NCBI GenBank assembly: GCA_046329585.1
Contig: JAXLUI010000001.1
Location: forward strand, 3,348,001 to 3,412,000
DNA length: 64,000 bases
Source: DLKC01 sp002478885
Lineage (GTDB): Bacteria > Bacteroidota > Bacteroidia > Chitinophagales > Chitinophagaceae
Direction of reading: 5' to 3'
Below are positions 17,617 to 27,359 of the stretch, piece after piece. Below the pieces are notes generated by a model. That model made no database searches and was not told the origin of the DNA. It saw only the letters and a program-made list of their open reading frames with translations. A program made the position numbers and the translations under genes. Within the stretch, counting starts at the first letter, position 1. Each line of letters opens with the position of its first letter.

Positions 17617-19065
17617 CTACGCTATAATATCTTTAATCACTGTTCCGGCAACATCGGTGAGGCGATACCTTCTTCCAAGATGTTTGAAAGTAAGCTTTTC
17701 ATGATCGAGGCCCATAAGGTTAAGCACCGTTGCATGGAAGTCGTGCACATGCACAGGATCTTTTGCGATGTTATAACCAAAGTCATCTGTTTCGCCGTAA
17801 ACGATGCCGGGTTTTACGCCGCCGCCGGCCATCCATACCGTAAAGCAGCGTGGGTGGTGGTCACGTCCATAATTGTCTTTGGTAAGTGTGCCCTGGCAAT
17901 AATTGGTGCGACCGAATTCACCACCCCATATCACGAGTGTTTCATCAAGCAGTCCGCGTTGTTTAAGGTCGGTGATCAACGCCGCGCTTGCCTGGTCCAC
18001 ATCCTGGCACTGCCCTTTTATCTGGCCGGGTAAATTATCATGGCCATCCCAGCCCTGGTGATACAGTTGAACAAACCGAACGCCATTTTCAGAAAGTTTT
18101 CTTGCGAGCAAACAGTTCGCTGCAAAAGTGCCGGGTGTTAAACAATCGGGGCCATACATTTTTACGATTGACTCGGGTTCTTTTGAAACATCGGTTACTT
18201 CAGGAACGGCCGTCTGCATGCGGTAGGCTAATTCATACTGCTGCACTTTTGCATGTATTTCCGGGTCGCCAAATGCTTTATAATTCTCATCGTTCAGCTC
18301 GGCTAATTTGTCGAGCATTTTCCTTCGGTCATCACGATTGATCGCATCGGGATTGTTCAAATACAGCACCGGGTTCTCCCCACTGCTGAACTGTACACCC
18401 TGGTGAATGGAATCAAGAAACCCGTTGGTCCAGAGTTTTGAATAAACACCCTGGCCATTGCCTTTTCCTTTAGAAAGTAATACACAAAATGCAGGCAGGT
18501 TGGCATTCTCCGTACCAAGGCCGTAGCTTACCCAAGCGCCCATACTCGGCCTGTTACCCACCTGCGCACCGGTTTGAAAGAAGGTTAGTGCAGGATCGTG
18601 GTTGATCGCTTCGGTGAACATGGTTTTTACGATGCACATATCATCGACCACGCCTGCCGTATGCGGCAGTAATTCACTTATCCATGCCCGCGATTCGCCG
18701 TATTGGTTGAAATTAAAAACAGTCCCTGCCAATGGAAATTTTGCCTGGTTGGCCGTCATACCGGTGAGGCGCTGGCCCATTCGGATCGATGCGGGCAGGT
18801 CTTGCCCATGCATTTGCTGTAGCAATGGTTTGTAGTCGAACAGGTCGAGCTGCGAGGGTGCTCCATTCTGGAAAAGATAAATAATGCGTTTTGCCTTGGG
18901 GGCAAAATGCGGTAACCCCGCCATTACAGCTTCTTCCTCGCTGCCTTTAAAAAGATCGGGTATAAGCAATGAACCCAGGGCAACGCTGCCGATGCCAAGA
19001 CTCATTCTTGATAAAAATTTCCGGCGGTTCATTCCGAGTCCGCGTTCCAATACTTCTTTTTGCAT
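17617..19065 (-). CDS. DUF1501 domain protein (exported, twin-arginine-like signal)
   Basis: 482 residues. The N-terminus has MNRRKFLSRMSLGIGSVALGSLL, which reads as a Tat-type signal: RRKFL followed by a hydrophobic stretch. The ATG at 19065 is kept; an ATG at 19032 begins exactly at the RR motif. DUF1501 hallmarks are IIYLFQNGAPSQLDLFDYKP, AINHDPALTFFQTG, MGAWVSYGLGTEN and WGGEFGRTNYCQG. The fold is related to alkaline phosphatase/sulfatase-like proteins. Homologues are nearly always paired with a PSCyt1/DUF1549/DUF1553 protein, as here, where the partner lies upstream by 170 nt. The pair is abundant in Planctomycetes next to sulfatases, but its biochemical role is not settled. Confidence 0.88.
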   Translation of the reverse strand: MQKEVLERGLGMNRRKFLSRMSLGIGSVALGSLLIPDLFKGSEEEAVMAGLPHFAPKAKRIIYLFQNGAPSQLDLFDYKPLLQQMHGQDLPASIRMGQRLTGMTANQAKFPLAGTVFNFNQYGESRAWISELLPHTAGVVDDMCIVKTMFTEAINHDPALTFFQTGAQVGNRPSMGAWVSYGLGTENANLPAFCVLLSKGKGNGQGVYSKLWTNGFLDSIHQGVQFSSGENPVLYLNNPDAINRDDRRKMLDKLAELNDENYKAFGDPEIHAKVQQYELAYRMQTAVPEVTDVSKEPESIVKMYGPDCLTPGTFAANCLLARKLSENGVRFVQLYHQGWDGHDNLPGQIKGQCQDVDQASAALITDLKQRGLLDETLVIWGGEFGRTNYCQGTLTKDNYGRDHHPRCFTVWMAGGGVKPGIVYGETDDFGYNIAKDPVHVHDFHATVLNLMGLDHEKLTFKHLGRRYRLTDVAGTVIKDIIA

Positions 19066-19088
19066 AAAATATCTTGTTTAGCAGCTTT

Positions 19089-19134
19089 TGTTTTTTATGG
19101 CATCGTTCCTTGTGTCACTCACTTCAACTCCTGG
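19089..19134 (+). repeat. Degenerate copy of the interspersed element
   Basis: TTTTTTATGGCATCGTTCC followed by TTGTGTCACTCACTTCAACT, a decayed form of the core with about six mismatches. It lies between the two co-directional minus-strand genes. Confidence 0.45.
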
Positions 19135-19234
19135 AACAAGGATCATCAATTCACTTGTTTACCCGCTTACCAGTTCACAGGTCTGGATAACTTGTAAACT
19201 TGCGAACCTGTAAACTTATAGATCCGTAAACGCT

Positions 19235-21556
19235 TTATGTTTTCGTAATACTCTCCTCCAGGTTATAGATCATTTCAATCACCTTCATCAATGCTGCCGA
19301 TTGATTCGCGTCTGTCTTGTCGTTACTTTTATATTCACCCACTTTTAAAGTGGTATCAGCACTCAATTTTTTCTGCTGGAACGCTGTCAGCTGATCAGTA
19401 TAATACCCGTTGAGAATACCCATTTCTTTTTCTGACGGGTGGCGGCAAACGATCAGCCTGAATGCGGTTTCAATCTTTTCCTTTGATTGAGAGTTTTCTG
19501 CAGCCAGCCTTTGTGCCATTACTCTTGATGCTTCGAGCACAGTTGGATCGTTGAGCATGGCAAGCGCTTGTAACGGCGTGTTTGTTTTAAGACGCCGAAC
19601 TTCACACTGGTCACGGTTGCTTGCATCGAACATGGTCATGATAGGCGGAGGAACAGTAAGCTTTATAAAAGTGTACATACCCCGCCTGTATAAATCCGAA
19701 TCGTGATCCTGTTTGTATTTTGCGAGCACGCCGCGCCCTGATGTTGCTGCTTCCCAAAGACCTTTGGGCTGGTATGGTTTTACACTTGGTCCACCGATCT
19801 TCGGATTAAGCAGGCCGCTGCTCGAAAGAACCATGTCGCGGATAGATTCAGCAGGCAACCTGTTTCTCGGGCCGTGAGAGAGGTATTTGTTTTCCGGATC
19901 TTTTTCTTCCTGTTCTTTTGAGATCATATCGCTCTGACGGTAAGTTGCCGACATCACGATCTGCTTTACGAGGCGTTTGATATCCCAGCCATGTTCCATA
20001 AAATCAACCGCCAGCCAGTCGAGCAGCTGTGGGTGTGATGGCAATTCGCCCTGCATGCCAAAGTCGCCACTTGTTTTTACAATACCGCGCCCAAAAATTT
20101 CCTGCCATAGCTGGTTTACAAAAACACGTGCGGTTAAAGGATTGTCTTTATCAACGGTCCATTCAGCAAGTCCGAGCCTGTTGCGGGGGAATTTGGTGCT
20201 GTCGAAATTCATGATGCTCGCAGGTGCTGCCGGGCGCACTTCGTCGGTAGGTGAAGTGTATTGTCCGCGGCGAAGCACATAGGTTTTGCGCATGGTGTCG
20301 AGCTCACCCATAACAGAAACCATGAGGGAGCCGGTGTCCTTTTTTGAAATATAATTAAAGGTCTTTTGGATATCACTGTCGTTGATATACAGTATCGGGT
20401 TTTTGGCCGGTTTCGATATGCTCACATCTCCTTCATAACCCACTTCTTTGGTGTTGTTGAAAAACGCCAACAGGCTGTAATAATCCTTTTGAGAGAATGG
20501 ATCGTATTTATGATCGTGGCATTGTGCGCATTCGATAGTAATACCCATTATGCCTTTGCCATATGTTTTTGTTTTATCAAGCAAATATTCTATACGGTAT
20601 TCTTCAGGAATAACCCCACCTTCTTCGGTGTATTTGTGGTTGCGCAGGAAACCTGTCGCAAGTATTTCTTCCTTTGTTGCATTGGGCAGCATATCGCCGG
20701 CAATCTGCCAGGTGAGAAACTGGTTGTATGGCATGTTCTGGTTGAAAGCATGTATCACCCAATCACGCCATGGCCATTGTGAGCGTATGTTGTCGTCCTG
20801 GTAGCCGTAAGAGTCGGAGTATCGGCCAACATCCAGCCAATGAAGCGCCATCTTTTCACCGTATTGCGGAGTGCTCATTAAAGCATCCACCATTTTTTCG
20901 TAAGCATTTGGACTATTGTCAGCAAGGAATTTATCCATGAGACTGATGGAGGGTGGAAGTCCTGTGAGATCGAAGCAAACCCTTTTTAGTAGTCTTTCCT
21001 TATCAGCTTCTGGGTTTTGTTTTAACCCAACCTGGTCGTTTTTGTTCATGACAAAATAGTCGATCTCGTTTACCGGCCATTTGCTGTCGCTTACTTGCGG
21101 AAGAGAGGCTCTTTTGGGAGCAGTGAAAGCCCAATGTCTTTCATACTTAGCTCCCTGTTCTATCCATTTTTTGATAAGCGCCACTTCAATAGGCGTTAAT
21201 GCAGACAAATGTGAAGCCGGTGGTGGCATCATAAATGAAGTGTCGGTCGAGGATACTCTTTTATACAGTTCCGATATATCGGGTTTGTATGGAACCAGCG
21301 CATAAGCGCCTTTTGTCTCTTTGAGTGCGGCATAAGCGCTATCGGCAATATCCAGCCGCAGCCCTGCTTTTCTTTTGTTTTTGTCGGGCCCGTGGCAGGC
21401 ATAACATTTATCAGACAGTATTGGCCTGATGTCAAAATTGTAACTCACGGTATCGGGCATGGAAGAACTCCCTGTTACCTCATTTGTGTTACAGGAATTC
21501 ATCAGCAGCAAGGCTGAGGAGGAGACTACGATAAGAATGCTGAAAATGTACTTCAT
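19235..21556 (-). CDS. PSCyt1 / DUF1549 / DUF1553 lipoprotein-like cytochrome
   Basis: 773 residues from the ATG at 21556 (MKYIFSILIVVSSSA, then a LLLMNSC lipobox). The first domain carries the haem c motif CYACHGPD (CxxCH), the planctomycete-type cytochrome C1 domain. DUF1549 follows (HWAFTAPKRASLP, DLTGLPPS, KMALHWLDVGRYSDS) with a second CAQCH in CAQCHDHKYDPFSQ. The C-terminal half is DUF1553 (NPLTARVFVNQLWQEIFG, DWLAVDFMEHGWDIKRLVK, TPLQALAMLNDPT). It is periplasmic or surface-anchored by inference and pairs with the downstream DUF1501 gene. Oxidative steps in polysaccharide breakdown have been proposed for such pairs, but this has not been proven. Confidence 0.88.
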   Translation of the reverse strand: MKYIFSILIVVSSSALLLMNSCNTNEVTGSSSMPDTVSYNFDIRPILSDKCYACHGPDKNKRKAGLRLDIADSAYAALKETKGAYALVPYKPDISELYKRVSSTDTSFMMPPPASHLSALTPIEVALIKKWIEQGAKYERHWAFTAPKRASLPQVSDSKWPVNEIDYFVMNKNDQVGLKQNPEADKERLLKRVCFDLTGLPPSISLMDKFLADNSPNAYEKMVDALMSTPQYGEKMALHWLDVGRYSDSYGYQDDNIRSQWPWRDWVIHAFNQNMPYNQFLTWQIAGDMLPNATKEEILATGFLRNHKYTEEGGVIPEEYRIEYLLDKTKTYGKGIMGITIECAQCHDHKYDPFSQKDYYSLLAFFNNTKEVGYEGDVSISKPAKNPILYINDSDIQKTFNYISKKDTGSLMVSVMGELDTMRKTYVLRRGQYTSPTDEVRPAAPASIMNFDSTKFPRNRLGLAEWTVDKDNPLTARVFVNQLWQEIFGRGIVKTSGDFGMQGELPSHPQLLDWLAVDFMEHGWDIKRLVKQIVMSATYRQSDMISKEQEEKDPENKYLSHGPRNRLPAESIRDMVLSSSGLLNPKIGGPSVKPYQPKGLWEAATSGRGVLAKYKQDHDSDLYRRGMYTFIKLTVPPPIMTMFDASNRDQCEVRRLKTNTPLQALAMLNDPTVLEASRVMAQRLAAENSQSKEKIETAFRLIVCRHPSEKEMGILNGYYTDQLTAFQQKKLSADTTLKVGEYKSNDKTDANQSAALMKVIEMIYNLEESITKT

Positions 21557-21674
21557 GGTAGATGCTGGCAAACCTCATAAAACTAATAAAAATTGTTGAA
21601 GTGCGCTGTTTTTGAAAACAGAAATAGAATTTAAAGACCCGCAAGTAATCTGCCAAACCTGCTGCGCACCGATA

Positions 21675-21738
21675 TGCAGTTACAAGTGTGCGACGCAACG
21701 ATGCTGCCATGAAAACCCGGCGCCGGGATCATAAAAAA
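21675..21738 (-). repeat. Interspersed intergenic element, copy 6
   Basis: On the minus strand: TTTTTT (21738-21733), CCCGGCGCCGGG, TTTTCATGGCAGCATCG and the core GTTGCGTCGCACACTTGTA (21699-21681). It lies between divergent genes and is the best-preserved complete copy. Confidence 0.85.
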
Positions 21739-21833
21739 CCTGCTGCAACCTCGGCGGCTACACTAATCCCGGAGTTTACTGCAAAAAACAATTTTGGCGG
21801 GTATTTCGCGGTAACTTTAAACAAAAGGGTTAA

Positions 21834-24224
21834 ATGGATTGGCACCAGATGACAATAGAGCAGGTGATGGCCCAATTGGAAACAACGGCAGATGGGTTGA
21901 CGCAACAGGAAGCGGCAGCGCGCCTGCAAAAATATGGCCCCAATACTTTGCAGGAGAAAGAAGGCACGCCTGCGCTGTTGATTTTTTTCCGGCAATTTGT
22001 TGATGTTATGATATTCGTCCTTATTGTGGCTGCGGTGGTGTCGGGATTTGTGGGAGACATCAAGGATACTCTTGTAATTATCGTTATTGTACTGCTGAAT
22101 GCCGTTATCGGTTTTGTACAGGAATACCGTGCAGAGAAGAATATGCAATCGCTCAAAAAACTGGCTGCGCCAAATGCTATGCTGGAACGTGAAAAACATA
22201 GCATCGCGGTTACTGCCGCTGAAATTGTGCCGGGCGATATGGTGCTGCTCGAAGCGGGAAACATCGTTCCTGCCGATATGCGTATTTGCCGGTCTGCTTC
22301 CCTAACAATTGATGAGTCGGGCCTTACGGGTGAATCAGTGCCCGTTGACAAAACAGCTAAAAAAATTGTTTCGGGAGAAGTGCCCGTTGCTGACCGAAGC
22401 AACATGGCCTACAAGGGAACGGTGGTATTGCATGGCAGAGGAAGAGCCGTGGTCACCTCAACTGGTATGCAAACCGAACTTGGGAAGATCGCCGGCATGT
22501 TGCAGCAGCAATCACCCATGACACCCCTGCAACGCCGGATGAGTGATTTCAGTAAAAAGCTTTCAGTGATCATCCTGGCCATTTGCACATTGCTTTTTGC
22601 CGCAGGTTGCTTACGCGGCGAGCCTTGGGTTACGATGTTGCTTACCGCCATTTCTCTTGCAGTTGCTGCCATACCCGAAGCCCTGCCTGCTGTAATTACC
22701 ATTTCATTGGCGATAGGAGCCAAAAGGCTGGCCGGGCGCAATGCGCTTACCCGTAACCTGCACGCGGTAGAAACACTTGGCGCCGTCACTTATATCTGTA
22801 CCGATAAAACAGGCACGCTTACCCAAAACAAAATGACTGTGAAGGAACTCTGGACCCCCCTGCCGGATACCACTGCCGCGGAGCCCGAAGCGATGTTCCT
22901 CCTGCTTGCTATGCTTAACCACGATGTTAAGGAAGATCACCGAAACAACCTGAGTGGAGACCCAACTGAAATAGCCCTTTACCGCTATGCAGCAGCGCAG
23001 AGACCCGAACTGAAAGACGAGCTTGAATCTTTTCCACGCGTCGCAGAAATACCATTTGATGCAGAAAGAAAATGCATGACCACAATCCATCACTACAATA
23101 ACCAATTTCTTGTAATAACCAAGGGTGCTTTTGAAGCTGTGCTGGCATCGTGCAGTGATGGTTTAGACAAATACGCTATAAGCAGGCAATCAGACGCTTT
23201 GTCAACACAAGGTATGCGGGTTATTGCTTACGCAATGAAAATACTCGATGAACTACCCGAAGAAATAACTGTAAAGCATATAGAAAATGAACTTGCATTT
23301 ATAGGCCTCGCAGGTATGATCGATCCTGCACGTCAAGAAGCGGCCGGTGCAATTCAGGAATGTAAAACGGCTGGCATTACTACGGTAATGATAACAGGCG
23401 ATCACCCGATGACCGCGCAAGCCATCGCCACCACGCTTGGCATTATTTCAGGCAATAGCGACGAGGTGGTAAGCGGTGTAGCACTTGCGGCAATGAGTGA
23501 ACAGGAACTGGAAGAAAAAGTGGAAGATATCAGGGTCTACGCAAGGGTTTCCCCGGAGCAAAAAATGCAGATCGTAAAAGCGCTGCAAAGGAAAAATCAT
23601 TTTGTTGCCATGACAGGCGATGGTGTTAACGACGCACCATCTTTACGCGCTGCCAATATTGGCGTGGCGATGGGTATTGCCGGAACAGATGTTGCCAAAG
23701 AAGCCGCAAATATGACCCTGCTTGACGACAATTTTGCAACGATTGTAAATGCGGTGAAAGAGGGCAGAAGAATATACGACAACATCCGCAAGTTTGTAAA
23801 ATATATCCTCACCTGCAACTCCGCCGAAATACTGGCGATAGCCCTTGCACCAATGATTGGTTTGCCCGTTCCCTTATTACCAATACAAATTCTTTGGATC
23901 AACCTGGTTACCGATGGCCTGCCTGCACTCGCACTGGCTTTTGAACCTGCCGAAGCAAACATCATGCAGCGGCCGCCTCATAAGACTAATGAAAGCATTT
24001 TTGCTGGCGGCATGGTTTATCATATTGCCTGGGTGGGTATGCTAATGGCTGCATTGACGCTCGGTACGCAGGCTGCTGAAATTTACCTGGGTAGCGGCGA
24101 CTGGCAAACAATCGTTTTCACCGTGTTGTGTTTCGCGCAAATGTGGCAGGTGCTTGCTGTACGCAGCGAAACAGCTTCATTGTTTACACAGGGGTTGTTA
24201 AGCAACAAATTACTCACGCTCTAG
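21834..24224 (+). CDS. Cation-transporting P-type ATPase, Ca2+ type, ended early by an in-frame TAG
   Basis: 796 residues before the stop. Order: cation ATPase N-terminal domain; TM1-2; actuator with LTGES in DESGLTGESVPVDK; TM3-4 with IPEALPAV; phosphorylation site D324 in CTDKTGTLTQNKM; nucleotide-binding domain; hinge TGDGVNDAPSLRA; then TM5-8. Ion-site residues NSAE (TM5) and NLVTDGLPA (TM6) match P2A Ca2+ pumps (SERCA/PacL-like). It would expel Ca2+ or Mn2+ from the cytoplasm. The family normally ends with two more helices. Here codon 797 is TAG (24222-24224), and the same frame continues directly with a perfect TM9-10 sequence to 24431. This is therefore a nonsense-disrupted gene, a suppressed stop or a sequencing error. 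Confidence 0.9.
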   Translation: MDWHQMTIEQVMAQLETTADGLTQQEAAARLQKYGPNTLQEKEGTPALLIFFRQFVDVMIFVLIVAAVVSGFVGDIKDTLVIIVIVLLNAVIGFVQEYRAEKNMQSLKKLAAPNAMLEREKHSIAVTAAEIVPGDMVLLEAGNIVPADMRICRSASLTIDESGLTGESVPVDKTAKKIVSGEVPVADRSNMAYKGTVVLHGRGRAVVTSTGMQTELGKIAGMLQQQSPMTPLQRRMSDFSKKLSVIILAICTLLFAAGCLRGEPWVTMLLTAISLAVAAIPEALPAVITISLAIGAKRLAGRNALTRNLHAVETLGAVTYICTDKTGTLTQNKMTVKELWTPLPDTTAAEPEAMFLLLAMLNHDVKEDHRNNLSGDPTEIALYRYAAAQRPELKDELESFPRVAEIPFDAERKCMTTIHHYNNQFLVITKGAFEAVLASCSDGLDKYAISRQSDALSTQGMRVIAYAMKILDELPEEITVKHIENELAFIGLAGMIDPARQEAAGAIQECKTAGITTVMITGDHPMTAQAIATTLGIISGNSDEVVSGVALAAMSEQELEEKVEDIRVYARVSPEQKMQIVKALQRKNHFVAMTGDGVNDAPSLRAANIGVAMGIAGTDVAKEAANMTLLDDNFATIVNAVKEGRRIYDNIRKFVKYILTCNSAEILAIALAPMIGLPVPLLPIQILWINLVTDGLPALALAFEPAEANIMQRPPHKTNESIFAGGMVYHIAWVGMLMAALTLGTQAAEIYLGSGDWQTIVFTVLCFAQMWQVLAVRSETASLFTQGLLSNKLLTL

Positions 24225-24431
24225 GTGCTGCTCACTTTTCTATTGCAACTGCTGCTCATTTATGTGCCCGCATTCAACGATATCTTCCATACAAAACCAT
24301 TAACGGTGACAGAATTGCTTACAGCGATTGCTGTTTCGGCTGTTATTTTTATCGCGGTGGAGACGGAGAAATTTTTCAAGCGCAACAAAGAAGAAAGACA
24401 GTTATGGCCCAGGCTGCCGGTTAACTATTAA
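24225..24431 (+). pseudogene. Detached C-terminal TM9-TM10 fragment of the P-type ATPase
   Basis: The frame is identical to that of the ATPase, separated only by the TAG at 24222-24224. The codons read VLLTFLLQLLLIYVPAFND, then TVTELLTAIAVSAVIFIAV and EKFFKR, the normal last two helices and basic tail of this pump family, ending at a TAA. The first codon is GTG, so independent re-initiation at TAGGTG is conceivable but unproven. Confidence 0.85.
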
Positions 24432-24457
24432 GCTTTTGTTGCGTCGCACACTTGTAC
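24414..24457 (+). repeat. Interspersed intergenic element, copy 7
   Basis: A GCCGG box inside the last ATPase codons, then exact core TTGCGTCGCACACTTGTAC at 24439-24457, seven nt after the stop of the C-terminal fragment. No upstream T-run. Confidence 0.75.
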
Positions 24458-24621
24458 GGCTGAATAAATATCCGGCAAACGGGGATTGCAAACGAAAGCA
24501 TATCTTACTTACCGGCAGTGCCTTTTCATGATCTGATCAGTAACGTTCGGAACGATGCACTCGGTGATGCCTGATAAGCCGGCACTTCAGCAGAACCGGC
24601 GATGACCGGTGCGGGGAAAGC

Positions 24622-26979
24622 TTACCCCAAAATTCTCAGTTTTGCATAGTTAAGCATGATCTTCTTTTCACCATTGTGTTCAAACTTAACGGTGGCAATA
24701 GGATTGTGCGAAGCGCCTTCCATTTTTATTACCTCGCCAAAGCCAAATTTTTGGTGCTCTACTTTTTGCCCGGCCTGCAAACTACTCGTGTCGCTTGGAA
24801 TAAAATCTTCGGATGGTTTATGCTCCACCACTTTTGGTGCTGCAGGTTGGGCGGGCAGGTAAGATGGTTTTTTATTCGCGTCCTGCCGGGCCGGCGGAGG
24901 ACCGTACTGTCGTTCTGCCCTTGCAGCTGAGCCGAAGCCCCCATTCATGCGATCGAATGCGGATGCGCTACCGAAGCCGCCGCTGTTGCTTTGGTTGCGT
25001 GCGCCACCGCCCGAATAACTTTTATCAAGATAATCTTCCGGAAGCTCTTGCAAAAAACGACTGGGTTCGTTTTGCACAAGGTTACCAAAGCGGTAACGAG
25101 AGTTGGCGTAGCTTAACCATAGCCTTGTTTTTGCCCTTGTTATGGCAACATAAAATAATCTTCGTTCTTCTTCCAGTTCTTCCCTGGTATTGATACTCAT
25201 GCCGCTGGGGAAAAGCGTTTCTTCCAACCCGGCAACAAATACGCACTGAAACTCTAGCCCTTTTGCCGCGTGCACGGTCATCAGTTTTACCACGTCGGCA
25301 TTTGGGTCTTTTTCATCAGCATCGGTCAGCAGGGTAATTTGTTGCAGGTAAGCAGCCAGGCTTTTATCGCCCACTTCACCGTCTTCCTCGTTTAGCGGCG
25401 TTTCTATCCATTCCTTTATACTGTTCAACAATTCCTGTATGTTTTCGTATCGGGCAACACCTTCTGCACTTTTATCGTTGAAGAGTTCTTTTACAAAATT
25501 GGTTTGTTTGCCAACATGAAAAGCTAGCTCATAGGCATTGTTTTTTGTGAGCATGCTCTGGCAGCTGCGGATTAGCAAAACAAAACCTTCAATCGACTCA
25601 AGCGTGCCTGCCTTAAAACCAAATTCTTTTGCACGCTCTAATACATTCCACATGGTAAGGTTGTTTTCATTGGCAAAAAGAATCGTCTTGTCGATCGTTG
25701 TTTTGCCAATGCCACGAACCGGGTAGTTGATGATGCGTTTCAATGCCTCTTCATCGTTGGGGTTTACAATCACCCTCAGGTAGGCGATATAATCTTTTAT
25801 TTCTTTGCGCTGGTAAAAACTAATACCGCCATAAATAATATAGGCAATGCCCATGCGGCGAAGGCTTTCTTCGAAGGCGCGGCTTTGCGCATTGGTGCGG
25901 TATAGGATGGCAAATTCTTTATTGCTGTAATGGTTGCGGAGTTTCTGTTCCTGTATAGCGTCGGCCACAAATTTACCTTCATCATTATCCGTCATTGTCC
26001 TCACCAGCTTTATCTTTTCACCGGTACTGTTTTCGGTCCAAAGATTTTTGGGTATTTGCCCCTTGTTATTGCCAATAATTTCATTGGCTACGTTCAGAAT
26101 GTTCTGTGTGCTCCTGTAATTCTGCTCCAGCTTAATAATAGATACATCATCATAATCTTTCTGAAACTGTAAAATGTTTTGAATAGTGGCACCACGAAAA
26201 CTGTAAATGCTTTGCGCATCATCACCCACCACGCAAATATTTTCATGCTGTGCTGCCAGCAATTTAATAATCTCGTACTGCGCAGGATTAGTATCCTGGT
26301 ACTCGTCAATTAAAATATATCGGAATTTACTCTGGTATTTGATCAGTGCTTCGGGGAACAACGTAAGCAGTTTATACATATTAAACAACAGGTCATCGAA
26401 ATCCATTGCACCATTTTTAAAACAGCGTTTTGCATATGCGTCATAAATCTGCGCAGTCAAAGGTCGGTTGCTGCGCATATCTTCCTGCTGAATATAATAA
26501 TCGTTGCGGTATTCTTCAGGCCCTACCAACGCATTCTTTGCAGAAGAGATACGATTGTAAATGGTATTGGGCTTATACATTTTATCGTCGATATTCAATT
26601 CGCCGATCACTGTCTTTACAACACTCTTTGCATCATCAGTATCGTAAATGGTAAAGCTGTTGGGGTAGCCAAGCCGATGCGCTTCTGCACGCAGTATTCG
26701 TGCAAACACGCTGTGAAAAGTGCCGATATATAAATTCCTCGCTTCGTTATTGCCAAGAATGTGTTCAATACGCTCTTTCATTTCTTTGGCCGCTTTGTTG
26801 GTGAAAGTGAGCGCCAGTATATGAAACGAATCAACGCCATTTGCCATAAGGTGGGCAATGCGTGTAGTTAGTACTTTGGTTTTTCCACTGCCGGCGCCGG
26901 CCACGATCATCAGCGGTCCGTTCACATGCAAAACTGCGTCCCGCTGCTGTTCATTCAATCCATTCAGGTAATCAATCAT
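24622..26979 (-). CDS. pcrA: UvrD/PcrA-type superfamily 1 DNA helicase
   Basis: 785 residues from the ATG at 26979. All SF1A motifs are present in order: Q motif GLNEQQRDAV, Walker A AGAGSGKTKVL, Ia TFTNKAAKEMKER, II IDEYQDTN, III VVGDDAQSIYSFRGA, IV LEQNYRS, V LMTVHAAKGLEF, VI YVAITRAK. A low-complexity Gly/Ser/Pro linker (about 660-735) leads to a C-terminal Tudor-like domain, GQKVEHQKFGFGEV, the RNA-polymerase-contact domain known in PcrA/UvrD. Role: ATP-driven 3'-5' unwinding in repair, replication restart and transcription-coupled repair. It is monocistronic and the start is close to the next divergent region. Confidence 0.95.
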   Translation of the reverse strand: MIDYLNGLNEQQRDAVLHVNGPLMIVAGAGSGKTKVLTTRIAHLMANGVDSFHILALTFTNKAAKEMKERIEHILGNNEARNLYIGTFHSVFARILRAEAHRLGYPNSFTIYDTDDAKSVVKTVIGELNIDDKMYKPNTIYNRISSAKNALVGPEEYRNDYYIQQEDMRSNRPLTAQIYDAYAKRCFKNGAMDFDDLLFNMYKLLTLFPEALIKYQSKFRYILIDEYQDTNPAQYEIIKLLAAQHENICVVGDDAQSIYSFRGATIQNILQFQKDYDDVSIIKLEQNYRSTQNILNVANEIIGNNKGQIPKNLWTENSTGEKIKLVRTMTDNDEGKFVADAIQEQKLRNHYSNKEFAILYRTNAQSRAFEESLRRMGIAYIIYGGISFYQRKEIKDYIAYLRVIVNPNDEEALKRIINYPVRGIGKTTIDKTILFANENNLTMWNVLERAKEFGFKAGTLESIEGFVLLIRSCQSMLTKNNAYELAFHVGKQTNFVKELFNDKSAEGVARYENIQELLNSIKEWIETPLNEEDGEVGDKSLAAYLQQITLLTDADEKDPNADVVKLMTVHAAKGLEFQCVFVAGLEETLFPSGMSINTREELEEERRLFYVAITRAKTRLWLSYANSRYRFGNLVQNEPSRFLQELPEDYLDKSYSGGGARNQSNSGGFGSASAFDRMNGGFGSAARAERQYGPPPARQDANKKPSYLPAQPAAPKVVEHKPSEDFIPSDTSSLQAGQKVEHQKFGFGEVIKMEGASHNPIATVKFEHNGEKKIMLNYAKLRILG

Positions 26980-27359
26980 GCCCGCAAGTTAAGCTGATAA
27001 ACCGAGCCGTTAAAATGGCTGCAGATGCTGTGGAGAAATTTTGTGAACCCGGCTTTCTGTTCTTTGTGCGCCTGTAGTTGCGTCGCACTCTTCGGGGCCT
27101 TTGGCCATATTCAACAAAAAAATGACACCACCGTTTGTGCTCTCATAAATCATTGTCAAACAAAATCTTCAGCCACTTTTAATCGCCGCGTTTAAAAAAT
27201 GAAATACTTTTATAGCCATTTCTATATAATCCAATCCCATCATAGAAAACCTGCAACTTCTTTATCCTTATTGCTGTTTACCAACAATTTTTAAAACTCG
27301 GACAAAACCTGACTATTCAATGCATGAGTCCCTCATTCGCATTTTAATCCCCTTTTGCT
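26980..27359. other. Divergent intergenic region, 380 bp
   Basis: Contains one interspersed element (27039-27093, +). The AT-rich remainder (27100-27359) probably holds the sulfatase promoter, but I find no good TAnnTTTG match. Confidence 0.5.
27039..27093 (+). repeat. Interspersed intergenic element, copy 8
   Basis: TTTT at 27039-27042, ACCCGGC at 27047-27053, core TTGCGTCGCACTCTTC at 27078-27093 (one substitution, CACTC for CACAC). It lies between divergent genes. Confidence 0.75.
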
